Source: an uncultured Monoglobus sp.
Lineage (GTDB): Bacteria; Bacillota; Clostridia; Monoglobales; Monoglobaceae
DNA: 63,195 nucleotides
Direction: 5' to 3'
Assembly (NCBI GenBank): GCA_947630135.1
Contig: CANRGH010000012.1
Span: 1-63,195 of the forward strand
Position 1 is the first letter of the stretch; every line of letters starts with the position of its first letter. The notes below the pieces were generated by a model that made no database searches, had not been told where the DNA came from, and worked only from the letters and a program-made list of their open reading frames with translations. Positions 1 through 9,100 of this stretch are shown piece by piece. Position numbers and translations under genes: made by a program.

Positions 1-23
1 TTTCTTATGTATTTTGTAAGCAT
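1..23 (-). CDS. trpD: Anthranilate phosphoribosyltransferase, N-terminal start only (partial)
   Basis: Only the first seven codons (MLTKYIR) lie inside the window. An AGGAG ribosome binding site overlapping the trpG stop codon sits 9 nt before this ATG, so a gene does start here. Identity as trpD is inferred from position directly after trpE-trpG and from the MLTKYI start common in TrpD; no domain is visible. Confidence 0.55.
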
Positions 24-35
24 AATTTTCAACTC

Positions 36-608
36 CTATATATTTAAAAAATTTTTTAACATTGTTTTTCCGTCGGGTGTCAGCACCGACTCGGGGTGGA
101 ACTGCAGCCCGAACAGCGGATACTCCTTGTGCTCCATAGCCATGACCGAGCCGTCGTCGGTTTTGGCCGTGACCTTCATGCAGTCGGGCAGGGCGCTCTC
201 GTCGGTCACCAGCGAATGGTACCTGCCTACCCGTATCTCGTCTCCGACTATACCGCCGAATATCACCGAGGTCTTGTCGAGCAGCTTGGCGGTGTCGGCC
301 TTGCCGTGCATCAGCTTGGGCGCGTGGACCGTTCTGCCGCCCATGGCCTCGCCTATCGACTGGTGGCCGAGGCACACGCCCATGATCGGGAATTTTGTGT
401 AAAGCCGTTTTATAAGCTCAACGCATATACCCGCGTCTTTCGGGTACTTGGGGCCGGGCGAAAGTATTATGTGCTCCGGTTCCATGGCCTTGATCTCATC
501 GACCGTGATCTCGTCGTTTCGGTAAACCTTGACATTCGGGTCGATCTCGCCGATATACTGGTACAGATTATAGGTGAACGAGTCATAGTTATCAATAATT
601 ATATTCAT
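36..608 (-). CDS. trpG: Anthranilate / aminodeoxychorismate synthase glutamine amidotransferase subunit
   Basis: Class I glutamine amidotransferase of 190 residues, the normal length for TrpG/PabA. It hydrolyses glutamine and passes ammonia to the TrpE subunit for anthranilate synthesis from chorismate in the cytosol. The nucleophile is Cys79 in GVCLGHQ, the oxyanion segment is SPGP near residue 50, and the His-Glu pair lies in FHPES near the C-terminus. Its ATG shares one base with the trpE stop (TAATG), so translation is coupled to trpE. The same subunit can serve folate (PabA) synthesis; the trpE and likely trpD neighbours favour tryptophan. Confidence 0.95.
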   Translation of the reverse strand: MNIIIDNYDSFTYNLYQYIGEIDPNVKVYRNDEITVDEIKAMEPEHIILSPGPKYPKDAGICVELIKRLYTKFPIMGVCLGHQSIGEAMGGRTVHAPKLMHGKADTAKLLDKTSVIFGGIVGDEIRVGRYHSLVTDESALPDCMKVTAKTDDGSVMAMEHKEYPLFGLQFHPESVLTPDGKTMLKNFLNI

Positions 609-2080
609 TAAAGATCACCCGCCCTTTCTATCGCCTGGATCATCGCCATGGCCTTGTTGACCGTCTCGGTGTACTCGGTCTCGGGAACCGAGTCGTAGAC
701 GATACCCGCTCCGGCCTGAACATAGGCTTTGTTATCCTTAAACAGCGCTGTCCTTATCGTTATGCAGGAGTCAAGGCTGCCGCCGAAGCCGATATAGCCG
801 ATCGCTCCGCCGTAGAAGCCGCGCTTTCGGGTCTCAAGCTCGTCAATGATCTCCATGGCGCGTATCTTGGGCGCGCCCGACAGCGTTCCGGCGGGGAGCA
901 CCGCCCGCAGCGCGTCAAACGCCGTCTTGTCGGGTCTCAGCTTTCCCTGCACGTCGGACGTCATGTGCATTATGTGCGAAAATCTTTGGATATACTTGAG
1001 CCGCGTGACCTCGACGCTGCCGAACTCGCAGACCTTGCCGACGTCATTCCTTCCCAGATCGACAAGCATGATATGCTCGGCATTCTCCTTGGGGTCGGCG
1101 ATCAGATCGAACTCGTTCTGCCGATCCTCCTCGGCCGTCTTTCCTCTCGGGCGGCTGCCCGCTATCGGGCTGTTAGACACGATCCCGTCCTCGACGCGCA
1201 CCAGCATCTCGGGTGACGCACCCGCGATCTGGCAGCTGTCGAACTTTAAGTAATACATATACGGCGACGGATTTATGACGCGTATCGCGCGGTAGGCGTT
1301 GAACGGGTCGCTGTAATTCTCGATCTCGAACCTCTGCGACAGCACCACCTGAAATATATCGCCGTTTTTGATATATTCCTTCGCCTTCTCAACGTTCTTA
1401 CAGAACCGCTCCTTGGTTATGTTGCTCTTGGGCTCGCCCGCGCCGCGGAAGCCGCTGCCGGGCTTTGATTTGAGCTCAAGCGGCGCGGCCAGCTCGTTCT
1501 TGATCTCGATCAGCCGCTCGACCGCGCGGTCGTATCTGAAGCGCAGGTTCTCGCCGGGGTGGATATTCACCATGATTATGATCTTTTTCGCCTTGTTGTC
1601 AAAGGCCACGATCTCGTCGGTGAACATAAAGTGCATGTCGGGCTGGTCAAGGTCGTCCTCGGGCGGTTCGGGCAGCTTTTCGGTCAGGCGCACCAGATCG
1701 TAAGCAAAGCAGCCCACCGCACCGCCGCTGAACGACGGCAGCCCCTCGATTACCGGGGATTTGAATTTGTCGGCGTACTCGTTTAAGATGTCGATCGGGT
1801 TCCCCTCGCGCTCGGTCACAACGCCGTTATAATCGGTGATGACCGCCCTGCCGCCGTAGCTCTTGAACGTGAGGAACGGGTTTCGGCCGATAAACGAGTA
1901 TCGGTTGGTGAGCTCGCTGCCCTCGACCGACTCAAGCAGAAAACAGTATTTGTCGGTCTCGAGTTTGCGAAAAGCCGAGATCGGCGTGTCCATATCCGCG
2001 AAAACCGACAGCGTGACAGGTATCAGGTTGTACCCTTCGCGGGCATAGTCTTCCACCTGCTCAAAAGTTGGATAAAACAT
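608..2080 (-). CDS. trpE: Anthranilate synthase component I
   Basis: Chorismate-utilising enzyme of 490 residues. The N-terminal regulatory domain contains LLESVEGSE, the usual tryptophan-feedback segment. The C-terminal catalytic half carries SPEMLVR, GSRPRG, LSGAPKIRAMEIIDE and GGAIGY. It makes anthranilate from chorismate with ammonia from TrpG. The LLES site suggests feedback inhibition by tryptophan, and the leader upstream suggests control of transcription by tryptophan too. The ATG follows GAGGAGG by 8-9 nt. PabB is the main alternative but the LLES regulatory motif supports TrpE. Confidence 0.95.
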   Translation of the reverse strand: MFYPTFEQVEDYAREGYNLIPVTLSVFADMDTPISAFRKLETDKYCFLLESVEGSELTNRYSFIGRNPFLTFKSYGGRAVITDYNGVVTEREGNPIDILNEYADKFKSPVIEGLPSFSGGAVGCFAYDLVRLTEKLPEPPEDDLDQPDMHFMFTDEIVAFDNKAKKIIIMVNIHPGENLRFRYDRAVERLIEIKNELAAPLELKSKPGSGFRGAGEPKSNITKERFCKNVEKAKEYIKNGDIFQVVLSQRFEIENYSDPFNAYRAIRVINPSPYMYYLKFDSCQIAGASPEMLVRVEDGIVSNSPIAGSRPRGKTAEEDRQNEFDLIADPKENAEHIMLVDLGRNDVGKVCEFGSVEVTRLKYIQRFSHIMHMTSDVQGKLRPDKTAFDALRAVLPAGTLSGAPKIRAMEIIDELETRKRGFYGGAIGYIGFGGSLDSCITIRTALFKDNKAYVQAGAGIVYDSVPETEYTETVNKAMAMIQAIERAGDL

Positions 2081-2228
2081 TAAAAAAGCCTCCTCATAAT
2101 TTATTAGAGTAGACCAACTAAGTATTCAGTATCAGTAAAGCCCGGCGGTTCCGTTTAAAGCCTAAGCACCGCAAACACGGCGCGGCCCGACCGCCCACCA
2201 AAAATAATTCAGGCACTATTTCAGCCCA

Positions 2229-2276
2229 CTCGTCTCGTCTAATCTCAAATACCTAATCTCGTCTAATCTGAAACTG
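2229..2276 (-). promoter_or_regulatory. trp leader with 5-nt-spaced NAG triplets, TRAP-binding-site-like
   Basis: On the transcript there are two blocks of four triplets: CAG, TAG, GAG, TAG, then after 6 nt GAG, TAG, GAG, GAG, with exactly 2 nt between triplets inside each block. A further CAG lies 3 nt upstream. This is the (G/U)AG-N2 spacing bound by the 11-mer TRAP protein of Bacillus. A 6-bp pairing (GGCGGT at 2190-2195 with ACCGCC at 2144-2149, plus strand) is possible downstream, but no clean terminator was found. The triplets are direct observation; TRAP binding is inference, and no mtrB gene is in the window. Confidence 0.5.
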
Positions 2277-2283
2277 TTTTTCT

Positions 2284-2312
2284 ATTATATACTATATGAC
2301 CGCTTTTGTCAA
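2284..2312 (-). promoter_or_regulatory. trp operon promoter (TTGACA-17-TATAAT)
   Basis: Perfect sigma-A consensus on the minus strand: -35 at 2307-2312, 17-nt spacer, -10 at 2284-2289. The transcript would begin near 2277, so the NAG triplets are the first thing transcribed. Confidence 0.85.
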
Positions 2313-2324
2313 TAAAAATTTTTC

Positions 2325-2343
2325 AAAAAAGCGGCGCAGCCGC
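2325..2343 (-). terminator. Intrinsic terminator of the adhesin-sortase operon
   Basis: Minus-strand stem GCGGC-tgc-GCCGC followed by TTTTTT, just after srtB and just before the trp promoter. Confidence 0.7.
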
Positions 2344-2367
2344 GTAAATTGCGGCGCGCCGTCGATC

Positions 2368-3114
2368 TCAATCAATCGGGGTTATTCTTCCCTGAACTAC
2401 ATATCTGTCGCTGTTGTATCCGGTGCATGTCACCAGAGTTATCATATTATCGTCTACCGTCATCGGAACGTTGACGCTCGCCTCTGATCTGCTCCACGAC
2501 CTTCTGAGGCAGGACGCGTATGTCTCGGCGGAATCGAAGTTTATCGTATACGCTTCGGACACCGCGCCGTCAGGATAGCAGGCGAATATGTCGATCCGGT
2601 AATCCCTGTCCGCCGTCAGATAATACATAACCGGATGCTCGCGCATGTAAGCCGGATCGGAATAATTCTGAAGGCAGGCGAACATCGCGCCGTTTTTCAT
2701 GTTGTGGCCGTAGATAACGGTGTTGACGTCGCCCATATCCGGATCGTTGAGCGCGTCCATAAATATCGCGCCCGATGAATTGGACTGATTGTTGTACAAA
2801 TGCTTCAGGTAATATGAATTGTCAGTGCTTTGGACCACCGGATAGTTTATCGGTGTGCCCTCGCAATATAGCCATCCGACAGCCTCAGCGTTCATTTGAG
2901 AAAGCAGCTCGAAATTCACGTCCAAGGGCGCGGCTCCCGTGCCCGCCGACGTGTAAATATCGTCGGCGGACAAAGTTACCAGATCAAGCGCCAGATCGTC
3001 ATAGGCGTTTTCGGCCTGTTTGTACCCGACCTGTATTCTGACCGCCTGACCTATCGAGATCACGCAGACAAGAACGCATATAACCGCCGTTATTTTTAGA
3101 ATTTTATTCCTCAT
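2368..3114 (-). CDS. srtB: Class B sortase
   Basis: Membrane-anchored cysteine transpeptidase of 248 residues that cleaves a C-terminal sorting signal and links the protein to peptidoglycan. An N-terminal transmembrane anchor (residues 5-27) is followed by the sortase barrel. Catalytic His137 is in YGHNMKNG, Cys230 in the TLVTC box and Arg237 in SDRYVV, with the class B-type helix before the Cys box. It lies directly downstream of the giant adhesin, whose TPKTG motif is its probable target. The AGGAGG ribosome binding site is made by the last two Arg codons of the adhesin, so expression is coupled to it. Confidence 0.92.
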   Translation of the reverse strand: MRNKILKITAVICVLVCVISIGQAVRIQVGYKQAENAYDDLALDLVTLSADDIYTSAGTGAAPLDVNFELLSQMNAEAVGWLYCEGTPINYPVVQSTDNSYYLKHLYNNQSNSSGAIFMDALNDPDMGDVNTVIYGHNMKNGAMFACLQNYSDPAYMREHPVMYYLTADRDYRIDIFACYPDGAVSEAYTINFDSAETYASCLRRSWSRSEASVNVPMTVDDNMITLVTCTGYNSDRYVVQGRITPID

Positions 3115-3119
3115 CTCAC

Positions 3120-6100
3120 TTACCTCCTGTGGGCGCCGGCGCCGTTTCCGGTATTATTGTCCGACAGCTTTTTAAGCAGCAGCACAGCCGCCGCGAAAGC
3201 CGCTGCCGCGATCACGATCCACAGCGCGGTGTTTGAACTGTCTCCGGTCTTCGGAGTCTGATCCTGTTCGGGGCCCGGAACAAATCGGTTCGGAGTCGCC
3301 GTCGGCGTGATGATCTCAAATTCCGAATTATCGGGCGTGGCTGTCGGCTCGTTTGGCTTGTTGTCGTAAATATCCGGCGTGGGAACGGGCTGATCGTCCG
3401 GCGGCGCCGTCGGCAGTGGCGTTGCGGGCGCGGATGTGATCACGGGCGTCGGTGCCGGCGTGGGAACGGTGCTGAAAGGCGTTCCGGGTATAAACGGCAA
3501 AGACGGACGCGGAGTTACCGCGGGCACCGGCGTGTTTGTCGGCTTTGGAGCGGGCGACGGAACCAGCGTCGGGAACGGCTCGACAGTCGGCATCGGTGTT
3601 GCCGTCGGCGTCGGCTCCGGCGTAATACTCGGGGTCGGCTCCGGCGTTATCGTCGGCGTCGGCTCGGGCGTTGCGCTCGGCGTCGGCTCCGGAGTAGCAC
3701 TCGGCGTCGGTTCCGGCGTTATCGTCGGGGTCGGCTCCGGCGTTATCGTCGGCGTCGGCTCCGGTGTTGCACTCGGTGTCGGCTCAGGCGTTATCGTCGG
3801 TGTAGGTTCAGGCTGAATATACGGTGTCGGCTCGGGTGTTATCGTCGGCGTCGGCTCGGGAGTAGCACTCGGCGTAGGCTCCGGCGTTACCGTCGGTGTC
3901 GGTTCCGGTGTTATCGTCGGTGTCGGTTCCGGCGTTACCGTCGGCGTCGGTTCCGGAGTTATCGTCGGTGTAGGTTCAGGCTGAATATACGGTGTCGGCT
4001 CCGGTGTTATCGTCGGTGTCGGCTCCGGCGTTATCGTCGGCTCCGGTGTTACCGTCGGCGTCGGCTCCGGCGTTACCGTCGGTGTCGGCTCCGGTGTTAC
4101 CGTCGGCGTCGGCTCCGGTGTTATCGTCGGTGTCGGCTCCGGCGTTATCGTCGGCGTCGGCTCCGGCGTTACCGTCGGTGTCGGCTCCGGTGTTATCGTC
4201 GGCGTCGGCTCCGGCGTTACCGTCGGTGTCGGTTCCGGTGTTGCACTCGGCGTCGGCTCCGGTGTTATCGTCGGTGTCGGCTCCGGCGTTATCGTCGGCG
4301 TCGGCTCCGGCGTTACACTCGGCGTCGGTTCGGGTGTTGCGCTCGGCGTCGGCTCCGGCGTTGCGCTCGGACTCGGCTGAGGCCGGATATACGGAGTCGG
4401 TTCCGGTGTTGCGCTCGGAGTCGGCTCCGGTGTTATCGTCGGCGTCGGCTCGGGTGTTGCGCTCGGTGTAGGCTCCGGTGTTACCGTCGGCGTCGGCTCC
4501 GGCGTTACCGTCGGTGTAGGTTCAGGCTGAATATACGGTGTCGGCTCGGGCGTTGCGCTCGGCGTCGGCTCCGGTGTTATCGTCGGCGTCGGCTCGGGAG
4601 TAGCACTCGGCGTCGGCTCCGGCGTTGCGCTCGGCGTCGGCTCCGGCGTTACCGTCGGTGTCGGCTCAGGTGTTGCGCTCGGCGTCGGCTCGGGTGTTGC
4701 GCTCGGTGTTGGCTCCGGGGTTATCGTCGGTGTCGGCTCGGGCGTTACACTTGGCGTAGGCTCCGGCGTTGCGCTCGGACTCGGCTGAGGCCGGATATAC
4801 GGAGTCGGTTCCGGTGTTGCGCTCGGGGTCGGCTCGGGTGTTATCGTCGGTGTCGGCTCCGGAGTAGCACTCGGCGTCGGCTCCGGCGTTATCGTCGGCG
4901 TCGGCTCGGGCGTTGCACTCGGTGTCGGTTCCGGTGTAGCACTCGGAATCGGTTCGGGTGTTGCGCTCGGCGTCGGCTCCGGTGTTGCGTTCGGCGTCGG
5001 CTCGGGCGTTTCAATAGGATTATCGATCATCTCGGTGAGCACCTCGGGCTCATCATCCACCTTAACGCCGCCCCGGTTGTGGATCAAGTTATCGGGATCG
5101 GCTTCCGGCGCGGGAGTGCCGAATAAAGCGTCGTCGCCGTAATCATATTTGTCAAACGCGCTCTCGTTTACCTTGACGGAAAAATCGACCTTTCCCTGAT
5201 AACCGGCCGGAACTCCTTTAGTCAAGGCTCCTTCCTCGTTCAATGTGCCGAAGGTCCATGTGATCTTGTGAATGGCGGGTAAGTACTCAATGCCAACGTC
5301 TATCGACTGTCCGTCAATGATGATAGTTTTAGCGTTGCTGATCGTATCCATCGGTTTTCCCGTTTCATTGTTTTCTATTGTTACAGTGTTGTCAGCAACG
5401 TCCTCGTCTCCGGTGAAGGCCGCTCTCATAAAGTCGACGCCGGGATCGAGCGCGTCGCGAACCACAACCTTTGCGGGCTCGCTCTTATAATTGTTCCACT
5501 CGATCGCGTAGCTCACCTCACTGCCGACCTTGATAGGCTCGTCGGCGCCCGGATCTGTCTCGGTCTTTTCTGATTTCGGAACGGGATTTTCAACGATCTT
5601 GGTCTGCTGAACGTTGTTTCCGACCTTCACGGACGCGGTGTTGTCCACCTTGCCCGCCGACACGGCGCTCGGCAAAACCTCGACAACAAGCGTGACCTTT
5701 CCTTTGGATTTGGCGGGCTGCGTTCCGAGGTTCCACACAACCTGATCGGGCGCTCCGTCCGCGCTCTTTGTGTAGCTGATCACCGGAACGGGAGTTGTTG
5801 AGCCTTCACCGTCGGTTACTTCCGTTTTCTCGGAAGTAACCGCGCTGTCGGGCTTTTCGTCGCCGATCGTTTCCGCCGCATTCAGCACCGCGCTTTCCGC
5901 TCCGCTCGACTCAGCGCCCTCCGGCAACGTTGTGTCGCTTGAATTGAAGCTCGCGCTTACAAACTTCACGTTCGCGTCCAACGGGTCGGTAATCGTCACC
6001 GCGGCCGGAGCCGCGTTATAGTTATCCCATGTTATCTCATAGGTGATCTTGTCGCCCGCCGTAACGGACGGGCCCGTCTCGCTGCCCGTATTATCGGTTT

Positions 6101-9100
6101 TCGGATCGGTGATGTTTCCGTCTCCTTCGGCTTGCGGCTCAACCGTTTCGCCGTTTTCGCGCTCTATCTTCACCTCGTTTTTGTCGGGCTCTTCAACTTT
6201 GATCGTGTTGACATAATGCGCGGACTCCTCATATGTTCCGGTGTTGCCGTATACCGAGTATACACCCGTGTAATTCGTGTTTGATTTTGCGGGCAGATCT
6301 GATTCCGCGTCAGCCTGAGTTTCACCATCGACACCGAAATGGGCGGTCGGGCTCACAATATATCGGTTCGCGTTGCGCAGGAACAGCGACTGCTCTCCCT
6401 CATAGTGCGGGTCTACGAGCTCGCCGTTTTTGTACATATAGTGGCGGACTGTTTTATCCGGCTGCACCTCGTCAACAGTCTTACAGTTCGGGTTAACGTC
6501 GACGATTTCTTTGGAATCAAGGATCGTGTCGTCTTTGTACGCCGGAGTTTCATAAGTATCTCCGCCCACCGGGTGATGGTGGTTTCCGACTTTGCTAAGA
6601 GTCTCGTCCCCGCTTTCGCCTTGCATCGTGGCGTAACATTCCCATATAGTCGCGTTGGTATGGTTGAACGGCTCGTATGAAACAGTCGTTCCGTCAGTGT
6701 TCGGCGTGCCGTCCTTGTTCACGGCCCAGGTCAGGTTGCCCTGCGTAAAATCATTCGGGCGATCCGGATATGTCGCGCCGGGCTTTGTGTAAACGGGTAT
6801 ATTCTGAGTGCCGAGGCGATATACGATCTCGCTGCCGTACTGCTGGAAATGCCTCAGCTCCTGAAGCTGATAAGTGTCTTTCTGCGGCTTCGTCAGCTTC
6901 TCGGTGAAGCGGTAGTTCTTGTTGCTGTCAAGGCCCGTGATAAGCAGACCCTCGTCGTGCCTGAGTGTAAACTCCGCGGTGTTCGCGGCTATTTCGTCAA
7001 GACTTGTTCCTTTAAACGCGGGTCTGTCCGCCTCCGGAACGATCCCGTCATATAGATCGCCTGCCGTGAGCAGCGTTCCGTCGGCCTTTGACCCGAATTT
7101 CAGAGTCGTTGTGAGATACTCGGTTCTGGTCTTAAAGGGCGACATTATATCGTCCTTCGTCGTCGCTTCCTGCGGACGGCGGACAATTACCGTAAAATAG
7201 TTGATGTGCGCGTGCTTATCATCGGTTCCCGGCCCATGGTGCCACGCGTCGGAAGAACCGTCCTCGCCGCCCGCGGTCTGCTCCGCTTCCAGAACCTGCG
7301 AAACGGGTATCATTTCCGCGTCGAGCAGCCAATAGGTCTGCGTGCCCGCGGGACGGTCACCGTCGGGATCGGCTTCGCGGAATGTGTCGCGGTTGCCCGC
7401 CTCGGGTTCCGTGCTCGGAGGATTTTCCATATCGCGCGGGAAGAATGTCGTTGTTCCGCAGTTATCCGGAAGGTTTACTCCGCCGTCTGTGGTGTATTCA
7501 TAGATCCTGCGGGCATATCCGTTTTGCTGATCGCTGCTCACGTCGCCGCTTGAGTCCTCTCTCGGGATATAGAGGTAATACAGCTCGTCAAGCTGTTGAA
7601 TCGTGCTCTTGGTCTCGCTCGGCGTTCCGTCCTCATTGGCATAGAAATACTCGGTCTCGCCGCTGACCTGATCGATCACCGGGATGACCTGCCTGGCGAG
7701 AGTCTGCCCGTCTTGGCTCTCGGGATCAAACTCGAACAGCGCCCGGCTGCTGTTTTTGTCCTGAATAAGGTCGCTGTTGTCGGTGATCAGGTCAATGGAT
7801 GAAATTCGGCGCTGCCAGCTTTGGCCGTATTCGTTGTACCAGACGTTTGCCGCCTCGGTCTCGCCGGTTTCTCCGTCGATATATACCTGATAGTTAAATT
7901 CCTCATTTTTCTGCTCATCTGTCGGCTCGCTGCCGTCGGGATTTTCTATCCGCTTTGTGGCAAGCAGCGTCTGGTTTGCTATCGCGAGCCTGCCGTTGTT
8001 GCCCAGAAAGTTATTGATAACAATGCCGTCTCCCGCGCTTGCCGTGGTAGAGATGGTTGGCAGATAGTAGCTGTATGACGTGTCGGTTTTGTTGTCTATA
8101 TTGCCCTCGGCGTTTGTTTTAAGCCTGCGGTTCTGAAACAGATTTCCCACTCGCAGTCCGCCCGGTTTGGCGGCTGCCGCCCAATGGAAATAATTATTGA
8201 AGTCGGTTTCTTCCATAACGCCGTCAGAGCCCGCGGCATTTTCGATCTCGGGAGCGAGCAAGGTTTGCATCTGCGTCCAGTAATCATAAGCCGTTTCAAG
8301 ACTGCTCTTTCCGCCCTCGGGCGCGTTGTCGCTCCTGAGGCCGATACCCGACAGATAACTTCTCAGGTTGTCATCGGTATATGTAAGCTTCTGCCATGTC
8401 GGCTCGCCGCGGGTATTGTCGCCCGTGTCGGAGCGGGAATAATAGTCGGCGTTGATATTTGAATGTCCGTTCATATCTGTCCAGCAGAGCATATCGCCGT
8501 TGTCTATATTCTCGGAATGCAGTCCCGAGCCGAACAGGCTGCCCTTTCTGGAAACAACATACTGTATCGCGTCGCCGCCGGTCGTACCCGGTACAACAAC
8601 ACCGTTAATATCTTTACCTTCCGTGCCGGGTTTGGGCAGATAGTATTCAATAATTATAAAGAAATAATCATCCGACGAGAATGATATTGAATCGTCGGTA
8701 TAGCCTTCCGCATTTGACTCGACCTTGTCCATAAGATCGTCTGTCATGAATATTATGCCGCCGTCAACATAGCGGTATTTCACTCCGCTCAAGTCGGTGA
8801 TCATGCCGTCGTCGGTCCTGGCGGCCTTCGCCTCATTAAAAGCGGCCTCGCTGTCATACACGCCCATGTATTCGCCGCCGACCCATGATGAGCCCTGCTG
8901 TTCCGCTCCGCCGTATGTCTCCCAGGTTGTTGCTCCGTTGCCGCCCTTGTGAACATTTTCCGTCGACCAGCCGCTCACGTTGTCCACCGCTTTCAGCTCG
9001 CCATCAATTTCCCTGTAAGCGTGTGCATACAGCGGCAGCGGCTTTTGGAAAGAGTAATACCTGTTGTCGGACGCCGCCGAAAATGACACGGCGGGATCGC

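Noticed and set aside
2081-2283. T-box leader for trpE
   Set aside because: No T-box core sequence or specifier loop found; the NAG array is the stronger signal.
3436-4471. Long plus-strand Gly/Val- and Ala/Ser-Pro-rich ORFs
   Set aside because: Antisense shadows of the 24-bp PEPTP repeats; the repeat keeps all frames open. No ribosome binding sites.
3598-5010. CRISPR or minisatellite outside genes
   Set aside because: In frame with, and coding for, the adhesin stalk.
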